Shown: positions 26,392-35,957, counted from the first letter of the stretch. The stretch is 64,000 bases of DNA from CAVVKW01 sp963761705 (GCA_963761705.1 CAVXHK010000004.1:124001-188000); one strand, 5' to 3'. A program made the numbers and translations. The notes: generated by a model from the sequence alone, not told the origin.

Positions 26392-28989
26392 TTACTTGTA
26401 GCCTCCTTTGATTTCGTAGACTGGTGGAGGAACTGACTCCGGGACGCCGAGGAGTTCGACGATCTCTTCCTCCTGTTCTGCCGAGCGGACGGGTTTTCCT
26501 TCCGCATCCATGAGCTTGGCCGTCACGAAGATGATGAGGTTCTTTTTGATCTTTTGGTCGACGTCGGAGCGGAACAGTCGTCCGACGAGGGGGATGTCGC
26601 CGAGGACCGGCACCTTGTCTTCCACCTTCTGAACGTCCTCGCGGATCAAGCCGCCCAGAGCGACCGTCATGCCGTCCCAAATGGTGACGTTCGTCGTCAC
26701 TTTGCGGGTGTTAAAGACTGGCTGGTTGATCACGTTGTTGGTGACAACCTGAACCCGGGGCGTGAACAGATTCGACAGATCACCGGGATCGATTCCGCGG
26801 ATTGGCGTGCCGTAGTTGATGAATCCCTCGAAGTCGACCACCTCGGGCGATAGCTCGAGATCGATGGTGTAATTGTCGGGTCCAACCACCGGTGTCACGT
26901 CGAGCGTGACGCCGGTATTGCGCGTTTCGAAGGCGGTTGGGGTCGTCGGTGTGATCACGCCGGAGGTTGTGAAACCCTGGGCAGTGAGCGCGGAACCACT
27001 TACGGTGTCCGTCGACTGAGGAATCTGTGGTGGATCGAACTCGGTTGGGTAACGGAACTCGCGAACGATGTTGATCACCGCCTTGGAACCACTCTTGGTG
27101 GTCACTTTCGGCGCCGACATGAGATCAATCCCTTTCTTCTGATTCAACGCGCGAATCGCCAGCTGAAATTGGGGGTTCGTGAAGACGCCCGACAGTCCGA
27201 AGATCGCGGGAGAGGCGCCGGCAGCGACACCGTTGAGGAGACCGTCCAAACCATTGATCGAGACAGCGGAGTTTCCTCCCGCGCCCTGACCGGAGCGAAG
27301 CCCGCCGGTCACGTTGTTTTGGCCGATCACTCCGCCACCCGGGGCGCTGAACGGGAAGTCAGCCCCGTTGAGTCCAGGTGAGCCTCCGGCCCCGTAGATG
27401 GGGCTGTTCGTGCCACCAATCTGGAGCGGCCCAAGAGCCCAGTCGAAACCGAGTTCCTTGAGGTTGTTCTGATTGACCTCCACAAACTTCGCTTCGATCT
27501 CGACCTGCGTAGGGGCCTGACCGACCGAGATGTCCACCAAGACGTCAATCAGGTCGATGTTGTCCTGCGTGTTGCGGACGATGAGACGGCTGCCCGTTGC
27601 GATGTAGTTAGCGCTCGTTCCCGGAGGAAACGGAATGCTTTGAGACTCCAAGTATTTCTGAGCGTTCTGCCGACCCTGAATTCGCTCCTCAGGAGTGGTC
27701 TCGGCTCCGAAAGAGAAAGAAGCAATTCCAGCCGATTCGGCGTTGCCCGCCTGCGATGGGATAAAGGTTGGAGGGACTCGGTATTCCTTCGTCACGAGTT
27801 CATCGGTGACGTCGGTGACCGGAACGATGGAGACAGCAACGGAGTCGATTTTGATCTTCAATCCGGCCAGATCGGAGAGGTAGCGGAGCGCTTCGTAGAG
27901 CGGGACATTATTCAGCGCCAGGGTGACCGTGGTGTCCTCGGTTGCGGTAGGTGCCGCGGCTGGAGCGTCATCGCCCGGGACGCCCAACAAACCATCGGTC
28001 GGGGCGGAGGCTGAGCCACTCGGGACCTTCAAGAAGATGTTCACGCCTTTCTTGGCAGGATCAGGTTCGAGCGTGTCGAGTTGCCGGCTGATCTGGCGGA
28101 GGTATTCCACAGCTTCGCGGATTGTCGTGTCGCGGAGGTCGAGTTGCGGAATGATGATCCGGTTGAGTTTGGCGGTGATTTGCTCGTTGGTCGCGGCCTG
28201 GCCAAGGGTCGTGTCGCGGATGGTGTCCTTGCCGCCCTGAAACTTTTTGCGGGGAAGTTCCCAGTGCTCAGTCACCTCCCAAAGAAGGCGACTGCGGGTT
28301 TCGTTGTAGGCATTCTCGTAGTAGTTCTCCTTCGCGCCAGCGATTCGCTCGAGTCCCTTCTGGGCAGCGATGTTGTATCGGTCGATGTTGAGAACAGCGG
28401 TGTAACGCTTCGTCGCGAGATCGTACCGCCCCGTCGTGTAGAATCCCTCGGCCTCGATGAGAAGCTGGGAGACTTCGTCGCGGTCCGCCGCGAACTGAGG
28501 AGTGACGGTCTTGTTGTAGTAGTCGGGCTGCTCGAGTTTTGAGAGCAACGCCACTGCCGGGCGATACGTCGGGTTGTATCTGGGAAGGAGAATCGTCTTT
28601 GAAACTCGCTCCGCGTCGGCGTAGCGACCGTTTTCAATCAGCTCGTTCGCGTAGTCGATCCCCGCGCGGCTGAAGCTATCAAGCGTGTCGGCGCGCTCCG
28701 AGCTGGTTGCAGCCCCGGGACCCAGGAGGTCGAGGGCGTTCAGGTAACTCTGGTAAGCGGTCTCGTAATCGTCCTTTTCCCAAGCACGATCACCTTCGGT
28801 GATGAACTGCCGGGCAATGAGGACGTCTTCCTGACGCCGGACGATCTCGCGTTCCGACTGGGAGCTGAGGGTCGTGGTTCCAACGTAAGTTTCGCCTTTG
28901 ACTTGAGCGTGTGCCACGGGGGCGAGCGCGGCGAGAACCGCGAGATTGATCCCGAGGCGTTTGGCGGTGAGTGAGAGGGGTTTGGTCAT
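26392..28989 (-). CDS. Amuc_1098-like secretin, copy A
   Basis: A type II/IV-pilus-type outer-membrane secretin of 865 residues. Signal peptide 1-28 ends PVAHA. Residues 45-240 are helical, TPR-like repeats (TEGDRAWEKDDYETAYQSYL, IEAEGFYTTGRYDLATKRYT). N-domains follow (LDLRDTTIREAVEYLRQISR). The C-terminal secretin domain contains IDLMSAPKVTTKSGSKAVI, FETRNTGVTLDVTPVVG and VPVLGDIPLVGRLFRS. Secretins form multimeric gates for pili or secreted proteins. The TPR front end is as in Akkermansia Amuc_1098. It is the last gene of the operon, 19 bases after the related copy B. The tail after the secretin domain (EEIVELLGVPESVPPPVYEI) is short and Pro-rich. Confidence 0.88.
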   Translation of the reverse strand: MTKPLSLTAKRLGINLAVLAALAPVAHAQVKGETYVGTTTLSSQSEREIVRRQEDVLIARQFITEGDRAWEKDDYETAYQSYLNALDLLGPGAATSSERADTLDSFSRAGIDYANELIENGRYADAERVSKTILLPRYNPTYRPAVALLSKLEQPDYYNKTVTPQFAADRDEVSQLLIEAEGFYTTGRYDLATKRYTAVLNIDRYNIAAQKGLERIAGAKENYYENAYNETRSRLLWEVTEHWELPRKKFQGGKDTIRDTTLGQAATNEQITAKLNRIIIPQLDLRDTTIREAVEYLRQISRQLDTLEPDPAKKGVNIFLKVPSGSASAPTDGLLGVPGDDAPAAAPTATEDTTVTLALNNVPLYEALRYLSDLAGLKIKIDSVAVSIVPVTDVTDELVTKEYRVPPTFIPSQAGNAESAGIASFSFGAETTPEERIQGRQNAQKYLESQSIPFPPGTSANYIATGSRLIVRNTQDNIDLIDVLVDISVGQAPTQVEIEAKFVEVNQNNLKELGFDWALGPLQIGGTNSPIYGAGGSPGLNGADFPFSAPGGGVIGQNNVTGGLRSGQGAGGNSAVSINGLDGLLNGVAAGASPAIFGLSGVFTNPQFQLAIRALNQKKGIDLMSAPKVTTKSGSKAVINIVREFRYPTEFDPPQIPQSTDTVSGSALTAQGFTTSGVITPTTPTAFETRNTGVTLDVTPVVGPDNYTIDLELSPEVVDFEGFINYGTPIRGIDPGDLSNLFTPRVQVVTNNVINQPVFNTRKVTTNVTIWDGMTVALGGLIREDVQKVEDKVPVLGDIPLVGRLFRSDVDQKIKKNLIIFVTAKLMDAEGKPVRSAEQEEEIVELLGVPESVPPPVYEIKGGYK

Positions 28990-29008
28990 CGATTAAAGCA
29001 GCAGCGGT

Positions 29009-31516
29009 TTAGAGGCTTGGGGAGGAGAGCGGATCGCCAGAAATGATCTCGGATCCGAGTTCATCCGGGTTCGGAGCGGCAATGATCTCGTCCTCCTCGT
29101 CGGTGCGGAGGATCGGTTGACCCGCAGGGTCGAGGAGCGACGCAGTCACGAACATGACGAGGTTGCGCTTGATGTGCTGATCCGCCGTGGAGCGGAAGAG
29201 ACGTCCCACGAGAGGGATGTCCCCGATGATTGGAGTCTTGTCCTCCACTTTCTGAACGTCTTCGCGCATGAGACCACCGAGAACCACAGTCTGGCCGTCG
29301 TAGACAGTGACCTGAGTCGTCACCTGGCGAACGCTGAAGATGGGCTGATTAATCACGTTGTCCGAAAGCGTGAGCGCGACAGACGGGCCAAAGAACGTCG
29401 TGAACGTAAGCGTGTCGAGCGTGGAGCCGATGATGCTCTGCGCGACGGTTCCGATCGGGCTGCCGTAGTTGATGAACCCGTCAAACTCGGTCACGCGGGG
29501 CGAGAGGTTGAGATCGATGGTAAATCCATCCGGTCCAACGGTCGGCTCGACTTCCAATTCGACACCAATGTTGCGTGTCTCGAATTGCGAAGGAGTGGTT
29601 GGTGTGAAGACTGCATTGTTCTCGGAGGCAGTCTGGGGAATCTGTGGTGGATCGAATTGGACAGGGTAGCGGAACTCTCGAACGAGCTGGATGGTCGCGC
29701 GCTGTCCGCTCTTGGTCGTGACCTTGGGAGCGGAAAGGAGATCGATGCCCTTTTGCTGATCAAGAGCGCGGAGGACGACCTGGAACTGCGGGTTGCTGAA
29801 CACACCCGCTAGAGCAAGGACGCCAGCCGCGGGGCCGGTTGGTCCGGCGAACAGCAGGCCGTCAATGGCATTCGCGCTGATGGCGGTCGAGCCGCTCCGG
29901 TTGCCAGCAGTGAGCGGGCCGGACGTTGCGGACGAAGCGCCGATTGGAAGGCCGGAACTTGGCGAAGTGATTGGGAAATTCGCTGGATTGATCTCGTTGG
30001 ATCCACCAGCGGTGCCACCACCGCCGTAGACGCCGGTTCCGAAGGGAAGACCGAATTGGCCGAGGAGCCAGTCGAAACCAAGCTCTTTGAGGTTGTTCTG
30101 GGTGATCTCGATGAAGCGAGACTCGATTTCGACTTGGCTTGGGACGACGGTCGCGTCGAAGTCGACGAGCTGGTCGACGAGGTCGAGATTCGGCTGCGTG
30201 TTGCGAACGATGAGTCGGCTGCTGCTGGCGAGGTAGTTCGCGCTAGCGCCCTCGGGGAAGTCGACGCCCTGAGCTTCGAGGAACTCGCGGGCGCCGGATC
30301 GGGCAACCGTTGCCGTCTCGGCGGCGCCACCGAAGCCTCCTCCGAAGCCGCCGCCGGCGTCTCCGCCGCCCGCTGGGGCGTTCGAGATAAATCCTGGTGG
30401 GACCTTGTATTCCTTGGTGATCAGGACGTCGGTGCGCTCACTGAGCGGGACGACGGCCACGGCGTAAGGCTCGACTTTCGTCTTCAGGCTTGCGGCAGTG
30501 GCGATGTAGTTAAGGGCCTCGCGAAGGGGGACGTCGGTGAGGGAGAGAGTGATGCGTTGACCGGCGTCGGCGGTAGCGGAATCGAGCTTTGGCACGATAT
30601 TAATACCGCGCTTGTTCGGGTCGGGCTCGTCGGTGTCAAGGTCGCGGGAGCGCTGCTTGATGAAGTCAAGCGCTTCGCGGACGGTGGCTTCGCGAAAATT
30701 GATGCTGGGGATGCGAATGTTGTCGAGTTTGCGATTGATCGCGGTAGTTCCTCGGGCGTCGATGATGGGTTGCTCGATGATCTGGTTTGGCCCCGCGTCG
30801 TATTTGGTGACGGGAAGTTCCCAGCCGCCGGCGACATCGCTGAGAAGTTCCCCGCGGGTCGTGTTGTAGGCGTTCTCCGCGTAGTTCTGCCGCTTGCCGT
30901 TGATTTTTTCCTGCAGGCGGCGGGCGGCGATGTTGTATTTATCGATGTTGAGAACCTGTTCGCACCGTTTAAAGGCGAGGTCGAAGCGGCCGCTCTGGTA
31001 GAAACCATCTGCTTCGCGAAGGAGCTGTTTGACCAATTCGACATCGGCGACGAATCCGGGAGTGATCGTCTTGTTGAAGCGGTCGGGCTCCTCGAGTTTT
31101 GCAAGGAGGTCCACGGCGGGGCCGTATTCCGGATCGTAGCGTTCGTCGAGGACGACCAAAACCGTTGTCTGTGCGTCTTCGTAGCGGCCTTCGGAGATGC
31201 GTTGCTCGGTGAGCTTGATGACCGAGCGCTTGAAGCCGTCCATGGCCGTTTCGCGAACTTCGACGGAGGCCTCACCGCCAGAAGGAAGTGCATCGACGGC
31301 AGTCTTGAAGAAAGCAAATGCCGATTCGTAGTCGTTATTCATGAGGGCATTGGTGCCCTTGTTGATGGCGGACTGAGCAAAATCCTGATTTCTCTCCCGG
31401 CGAACAATCTCGCGTTCAGCGGCACCTTGCAGTCCCGAGGTCTGCGCGGAAACGGGTGCGATGAGGGAGATGAGGAACGCGATCGCTCCTGTGACGATGA
31501 GGGATTTTCTAAGCAT
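29009..31516 (-). CDS. Amuc_1098-like secretin, copy B
   Basis: An 835-residue secretin with the same plan as copy A: signal peptide (LISLIAPVSAQ), TPR-like front (INKGTNALMNNDYESAFAFF, LREADGFYQSGRFDLAFKRC), N-domains (INFREATVREALDFIKQRSR) and secretin core (IDLLSAPKVTTKSGQRATI, FETRNIGVELEVEPTVG, TPIIGDIPLVGRLFRS). The two copies align along almost their whole length but are clearly diverged, so the duplication is old. Copy B has a Gly-rich linker near residues 385-405 (GGGDAGGGFGGGFGG) that copy A lacks. It lies 78 bases after the Amuc_1099-like gene. The pair could form a mixed ring or two separate pores. Confidence 0.88.
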   Translation of the reverse strand: MLRKSLIVTGAIAFLISLIAPVSAQTSGLQGAAEREIVRRERNQDFAQSAINKGTNALMNNDYESAFAFFKTAVDALPSGGEASVEVRETAMDGFKRSVIKLTEQRISEGRYEDAQTTVLVVLDERYDPEYGPAVDLLAKLEEPDRFNKTITPGFVADVELVKQLLREADGFYQSGRFDLAFKRCEQVLNIDKYNIAARRLQEKINGKRQNYAENAYNTTRGELLSDVAGGWELPVTKYDAGPNQIIEQPIIDARGTTAINRKLDNIRIPSINFREATVREALDFIKQRSRDLDTDEPDPNKRGINIVPKLDSATADAGQRITLSLTDVPLREALNYIATAASLKTKVEPYAVAVVPLSERTDVLITKEYKVPPGFISNAPAGGGDAGGGFGGGFGGAAETATVARSGAREFLEAQGVDFPEGASANYLASSSRLIVRNTQPNLDLVDQLVDFDATVVPSQVEIESRFIEITQNNLKELGFDWLLGQFGLPFGTGVYGGGGTAGGSNEINPANFPITSPSSGLPIGASSATSGPLTAGNRSGSTAISANAIDGLLFAGPTGPAAGVLALAGVFSNPQFQVVLRALDQQKGIDLLSAPKVTTKSGQRATIQLVREFRYPVQFDPPQIPQTASENNAVFTPTTPSQFETRNIGVELEVEPTVGPDGFTIDLNLSPRVTEFDGFINYGSPIGTVAQSIIGSTLDTLTFTTFFGPSVALTLSDNVINQPIFSVRQVTTQVTVYDGQTVVLGGLMREDVQKVEDKTPIIGDIPLVGRLFRSTADQHIKRNLVMFVTASLLDPAGQPILRTDEEDEIIAAPNPDELGSEIISGDPLSSPSL

Positions 31517-31594
31517 GGTTAAAGCAGTCGACGGGGTGAAACTGTGAAAAGCGCGGCGAAATGGTGGTTGTGAATCGGTATAATCCCGGCCGGA

Positions 31595-32539
31595 TCAGGG
31601 TTTCAAGGCGGGAACCTTGATTTCCTCTCCGGACGACGCGCGCTGTATTAGGGCTTCGGCGTCGCTTATGTCAATGAGTTTGTATTTGACATCCGGCTCC
31701 GGCGCTACCGAGAAGGTATCATCCTTCTCCACCTTAATTTCAGAGCCATCCCAGAGGTATTGGAACAGGGCGAATCCGGTGGGGTAGTTCACTTCCTTGT
31801 CGTAGACGAGGAGGATTTTTTCGCCGGTTTCCTGGTTTTCAACGGTCAGCTCCGAGATATCAACGGTCAGGCCACTGTCCTTCACGTCGCTCTTCGGTTC
31901 GTAACTGATGACCTTGTAGGAGGTGCCGACGACCGGGTCGCCAAGTTTGAGGAATTGGGTCGGCGATTTCAGGTCGCGCGTATTGATCGTGAAAGTCTCA
32001 CCATTGTCCGGGCTTCCGCTGAACTTGAGTCGAAAGGGGATCTGGATGAATTCCTTGAGGCGCAGCTTGGTGATGTAGGGCGGCTCGGACGCGGCGCTTG
32101 TTGGGTCGGTATTAGCTTCGAATTCTTCGAGATTGGAGAATTTATCGTTGTCGGGATCGCGCTGGAGGACATCGCCGAGGGAATAATCGAGATCGTATTT
32201 AACCAGCCATTCGTTCGGGATCGGGGGATGGAGGGGCTTGCTCCCCGGAGCGAGGGGATTGACTGGGATGCCGTCGACGATGACATAGGGCTTGGAGACG
32301 AAGAGAGAACCCTCGCTCGGGGTCCATTCCATCGGCTTCCGGAGCGAAGCGATGCGCGCTTGGACTCGCTCGGTGTCCGGCTGATCGAACTCTTTCGAGG
32401 GCGGCTTGCGGCTGTTTCGTTCATCGAAGATCTCGTCAAACGAAAGCGAGTTGAGAATGATGATCGCCGCGCAGGCGACGATGAGAAGACCGAGAATCGT
32501 CAGGATGACGCGGTCGTAGTGCTTTTTGAGCCAATCCAT
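31595..32539 (-). CDS. Amuc_1099-like pilus-operon protein
   Basis: A 314-residue protein with one N-terminal membrane helix (DRVILTILGLLIVACAAIII) and a large periplasmic part. The acidic repeat DPDNDKFSNLEEFEANTDPT (about residues 131-150) resembles thrombospondin type 3-like calcium loops. The position between Amuc_1100-like and secretin genes, and the topology, match Amuc_1099. Its role in Akkermansia is not established. A bitopic periplasmic linker between the inner-membrane platform and the secretin, possibly calcium-stabilised, is a reasonable inference (PilP/GspC-like role). It is separated by 26 bases from the upstream gene. Confidence 0.75.
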   Translation of the reverse strand: MDWLKKHYDRVILTILGLLIVACAAIIILNSLSFDEIFDERNSRKPPSKEFDQPDTERVQARIASLRKPMEWTPSEGSLFVSKPYVIVDGIPVNPLAPGSKPLHPPIPNEWLVKYDLDYSLGDVLQRDPDNDKFSNLEEFEANTDPTSAASEPPYITKLRLKEFIQIPFRLKFSGSPDNGETFTINTRDLKSPTQFLKLGDPVVGTSYKVISYEPKSDVKDSGLTVDISELTVENQETGEKILLVYDKEVNYPTGFALFQYLWDGSEIKVEKDDTFSVAPEPDVKYKLIDISDAEALIQRASSGEEIKVPALKP

Positions 32540-32565
32540 GTGGAGTTAAGGGAAGTCCCGGACAG

Positions 32566-33504
32566 CTAGGGTTGCGGTGTCGCTTGGGAGGTTGGTTCCG
32601 GTGGTGTAAAGGTGACCATCTCGATGAGGGTTGAGACGGTGAGCTTCTCGCGGCCGACGATGACCTTGAGGCTGCCGGGCGCGGTAGGTTCCGCTGCGGT
32701 GTTCGGATCGGCCGAGAAGGCCGGGTCGGCGAATTCTTCGGTGCGGCTCGGACCTTCCAGCTCGTCGTTCACGACGGTAAGATTCCGAATGATGAAAAAT
32801 TGCTCGCTTCCAGCGATCGCGTTGATGATCTGCCGGAATCGTCCCTGCTCCGCGACGAAAACGAGCTCGAAGGGTGATTTTCTGATCACTTCGGGAGCGG
32901 CGTCCTTCGCCGCGTTGCCTGGGCGGTTGCGGTTGTTTCCTTGAGGCGGAGCGGGTGCTCGATTCGATTCCTCAGCCAGCGGGGTTCGGTTGATTGCGTT
33001 GATGGAAGACGCGCGAAACTCGATCAATTGATCGACCAGGAGCTTGATGGCGCCCAACTGCCGGGCGAGTGGTCCCGCGGCTCGATCATTGGGGAGAGTC
33101 CCCTGGTATTGACCGAATCCCATGTAGAAGTCTTCCGGTAGCGACGTGCCCTTCGCTTCAGCGGCGGCCTGCACTTCGGAAACGACGGCGCGGAGGCGGT
33201 CCTGGAAGGCTTGAGGCGAAATATTTTCGTAGGGAAGCTGCGTCTCGTTCAGTTTGGCGAGTAAGGCGGTCGACTCGGTCGAGTAGTTCTCGAGGACGGC
33301 ATCGAAGGCATCGTTATTGGCGGCGTTCGGGAAGGGCGCCCGGTTCTGGAGCTTTTGAAGCTTGTCGACTTGCGCGTCGTAGTCCTCGGAAACGGTGGCG
33401 TAAGCGGCGTAGGCCGTGTTGAGGTAATAGCCCATGCCGCCCGCCACGAGGACGACGATGATGAGAAAGGCGACGAGGAATGGATTATTCTTGGCCCAGG
33501 TCAT
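32566..33504 (-). CDS. Amuc_1100-like pilus-operon protein
   Basis: ATG 33504 (MTWAKNNPFLVAFLIIVVLV) is used because it overlaps the stop of the PilM-like gene in an ATGA junction; the longer frame adds 18 unlikely residues. There is one N-terminal membrane helix. It is followed by a long helical segment (YDAQVDKLQKLQNRAPFP) and an alpha/beta region (FELVFVAEQGRFRQIINAIA, FFIIRNLTVVNDELEGPSRT) with a PilO/GspM-like ferredoxin fold. Amuc_1100 is the Akkermansia outer-surface protein known for host immune effects. This homologue is assigned by gene order and architecture, as sequence identity will be low. It probably pairs with the PilN-like part of the neighbour. Confidence 0.78.
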   Translation of the reverse strand: MTWAKNNPFLVAFLIIVVLVAGGMGYYLNTAYAAYATVSEDYDAQVDKLQKLQNRAPFPNAANNDAFDAVLENYSTESTALLAKLNETQLPYENISPQAFQDRLRAVVSEVQAAAEAKGTSLPEDFYMGFGQYQGTLPNDRAAGPLARQLGAIKLLVDQLIEFRASSINAINRTPLAEESNRAPAPPQGNNRNRPGNAAKDAAPEVIRKSPFELVFVAEQGRFRQIINAIAGSEQFFIIRNLTVVNDELEGPSRTEEFADPAFSADPNTAAEPTAPGSLKVIVGREKLTVSTLIEMVTFTPPEPTSQATPQP

Positions 33505-35249
33505 GGCAGGGGAATCGGATTTTTGAGAGGAAGGACGATTTGGTAGGCGTAGGCCCACGTCTTGTCATCCGGGGTGCTACGCTTCGTGACGATCTTCGAG
33601 TTGTCCCCGGCATTCACGTTGAAGATGTCGGAAGAGACCAAGCTGCTGACGAAGTCATCGATGACCTTTGCTTGTGCTGGATTGTCGAGGTAAAGCCCAT
33701 CGATGCGCAGTGCGTCGATCGCTGGAGCGGGCTGATCGTTGTTTCCAGGAGATTGGGGGGCGGTGGGCAGAACCCGGGTTGCTCCTGAGCTTGATTCTCC
33801 TATGGCGACGGGCTCGTTGTTGGACAGCGGGGTGATTTGGGTGACCCAGATGAAATCCTTGGGCAGCTTCTGGCCCAGATCGTCGACGATCGCAGTCCAC
33901 GCTTGGCGCTCGGCGACCGCAGTCAGCAGAGGGGCGGCCAACGCCTCCATCCGTTCCTTGCTGACTTTGGCCTGATCAAACGCAGTGGCGAAGGTCTGCA
34001 ATTTTCCGACCTCCTGGGAAACTTCGACGAGGACGGAGCTCTTGATGACGGCGGCTTTCGTGAAGTAGACGATCCACTGGCCGAGAGCGAGGAAGAGACA
34101 GAGGGCAGCTGCGATCAGGTAGGGCTTGCGTCGGTCGAGGTCGTGCGCGCGGATGACGGTCGGCGGGCGGAGGTTGATCTCGACCGGGACGTTCCCGATG
34201 TGTCGCGAAGCGAGTCCAACGAGCTCCCCGAGGGCGGGTGCGTGCTTGGAAAGCTCGCCCTGATCGACGGAAGGCGCGATGGCAACGTTCCGGAACGGGT
34301 TGAAAAATTCCACCGGCATCTGCATTTTCTCGGCGAAAAACTCAAGCATGTAGGGCATGGAGACCGTGCCGCCTGCGAGGTAGGCGCGCATGGGTTGGTT
34401 GCCCTTCTGGTTGGCGCGGTAGAAGCTGATTGAGCGCGCAAGCTCGGCGTGAAGCCGCGTCATCGTCGTCCGTGCAAGCTTTGCGATGCGGCTGGCCACG
34501 GGATCTTCCGGATCGGCGTAGGAGCCGCCGAGACCAACGAGGCCCTTGGCGCGTTTGAGAGATTCTGCCCGCTCGACGAGTTCTTCGAGCTCCTTGGCAA
34601 CGGCTACGCTGATGGTGTTACCCCCGATGGGAATGCTGCGGCTGTAGGCCTTGTCGCCGTCGATAAAGATCAGGTTCGTCGTGCGGGCTCCGATATCGAT
34701 CAGGACCGAACAGCCAGGCTGGTCGCCGTAGTTGTAACGAAATGCGTTGTAGAGGGCCATCGGCGCGACGTCGATGATGTCTGGAGAGAAGCCGGCTGAT
34801 TCGATGGATTGGTTAACTTCCTCGAGCGTGTCGGTTTTGATCGCGAGCAGGGCGACGTTGAGTTTGCCTTCCGCGGCTTCGCCGAGCGCTTGGTAATCCC
34901 AGACGACCTCGTCAATCGGGAAGGGGATGTTCTGTTGGGCTTCGAAGCCGATAATCTGATCGAGCTCGGCGGGGCTGGAGCCGGGGAGCGAGAGGTAGCG
35001 TGCGAAGACGGCTTGGGATGGAAGCGCGTAGCTCACGCGACCGGACTTGATCTTGGCCGATTGGCGAAGTTGCTCGACGGCCACCTTCAGCTGACCCGAG
35101 CGAGTCGCATCGGCTCCGGGGTCGGCCATGAGCTCCGTGGATTCGAAGTTGAGAAGGGTGAGGGATCCGTCGGGTGAAGCCTGGAACTCTCCCAGGGTCA
35201 CCGTTTGCATGCCCAGATTCAGGACACGGGTGCGGTTCGTTGCGGCCAT
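33501..35249 (-). CDS. PilM-PilN-like fusion (Amuc_1101-like)
   Basis: 582 residues. Positions 5-365 form an actin-like PilM domain: GFEAQQNIPFPIDEVVWDYQ, CSVLIDIGARTTNLIFIDGD as phosphate loop, SIPIGGNTISVAVAKELE, and RAYLAGGTVSMPYMLEFFAE as adenosine motif. The conserved PilN-anchoring theme VPVEINLRPP follows. Then comes one membrane helix (YLIAAALCLFLALGQWIVYF, about 377-396), a coiled coil and a periplasmic PilN-like domain with DALRIDGLYLDNPAQAKVID. In type IV pili PilM and PilN are separate; here they are one polypeptide, so the cytoplasmic ring is tethered to the membrane. It comes after the Amuc_1102-like gene and overlaps the Amuc_1100-like start. Confidence 0.85.
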   Translation of the reverse strand: MAATNRTRVLNLGMQTVTLGEFQASPDGSLTLLNFESTELMADPGADATRSGQLKVAVEQLRQSAKIKSGRVSYALPSQAVFARYLSLPGSSPAELDQIIGFEAQQNIPFPIDEVVWDYQALGEAAEGKLNVALLAIKTDTLEEVNQSIESAGFSPDIIDVAPMALYNAFRYNYGDQPGCSVLIDIGARTTNLIFIDGDKAYSRSIPIGGNTISVAVAKELEELVERAESLKRAKGLVGLGGSYADPEDPVASRIAKLARTTMTRLHAELARSISFYRANQKGNQPMRAYLAGGTVSMPYMLEFFAEKMQMPVEFFNPFRNVAIAPSVDQGELSKHAPALGELVGLASRHIGNVPVEINLRPPTVIRAHDLDRRKPYLIAAALCLFLALGQWIVYFTKAAVIKSSVLVEVSQEVGKLQTFATAFDQAKVSKERMEALAAPLLTAVAERQAWTAIVDDLGQKLPKDFIWVTQITPLSNNEPVAIGESSSGATRVLPTAPQSPGNNDQPAPAIDALRIDGLYLDNPAQAKVIDDFVSSLVSSDIFNVNAGDNSKIVTKRSTPDDKTWAYAYQIVLPLKNPIPLP

Positions 35250-35285
35250 TGATTTTAAGTCAGGAAAGCGGGTGCGGGGAGGACG

Positions 35286-35906
35286 TTACCGGGGAGCGGG
35301 AGCTTTGAGGGCTTCGTAATAGTCCCAGAACAGTGGTGCGAAGGGTGTCTGATCCTTGCTGAGAACGTAGCCGGGAGTTTGCTGGAACTGGTTCCACCAT
35401 TGCGGTTTGCCTTTGCCTAAGCCGACGCTCTGCTCGGCGACGATCTGGCCCTGCCGAGAAATGGTGATCCCAACGGCTTGAGTTGCCTGAGCCTTCGAGG
35501 GTGATTTGCCATTGAAGAACCGTTGGATCGTTCTGGGGCTGACGAAGGCGACCGAGTGAAGTTCTTTGCCGGGTGGGACCGCGACGTGAGTGATGGTGCC
35601 GGTGAGAAGGGTGCCGGTCGGGTTCTCGCGGCTTTTGTTGTCGAGAAGCACGTAATAGTTCAGGGTGACTTCGTCGAGGAACGGATCGGCATTGCGTTCG
35701 CGTGGCTCGTAGGAAAAGGACGTCTCCACCATCATCCAATCCTGACTGTTGGCTTTGCGCTGCGGTCCAATCGTCAGGTTGTAGACGGGTGTCGGTTCGA
35801 GCGAGATGTCGATGCTTTCGACCGCGAAGCCGGTGTTTTGGGCGCGGACGCCGGGGATGACGGCGAGGGCCGCGAGCGCGTAGAAGCAAAGGGAGGGAAG
35901 TCTCAT
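35286..35906 (-). CDS. Amuc_1102-like periplasmic protein
   Basis: 206 residues with signal peptide MRLPSLCFYALAALAV then IPGVRAQ. The mature domain is beta-rich: GFAVESIDISLEPTPVYNL, DWMMVETSFSYEPRERNADP, LDEVTLNYYVLLDN and a Trp-rich C-terminal half (KPQWWNQFQQTPGYVL). It resembles Amuc_1102, which has an immunoglobulin-like fold and is encoded next to Amuc_1101. It is the first gene of the operon and may be a pilus-associated secreted or outer-membrane-docked subunit. A weak sigma-70-like promoter is visible 50 to 80 bases upstream. Assignment rests on length, signal peptide and strict gene order. Confidence 0.75.
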   Translation of the reverse strand: MRLPSLCFYALAALAVIPGVRAQNTGFAVESIDISLEPTPVYNLTIGPQRKANSQDWMMVETSFSYEPRERNADPFLDEVTLNYYVLLDNKSRENPTGTLLTGTITHVAVPPGKELHSVAFVSPRTIQRFFNGKSPSKAQATQAVGITISRQGQIVAEQSVGLGKGKPQWWNQFQQTPGYVLSKDQTPFAPLFWDYYEALKAPAPR

Positions 35907-35957
35907 GGGTGGAAGCGTGAGGGTCTGATTGGACTGGCGAGGAAGCTTGACCGTCGG

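Noticed and set aside
30056..31522. 488-residue plus-strand frame opposite secretin B
   Set aside because: Antisense shadow of a well-defined secretin gene.
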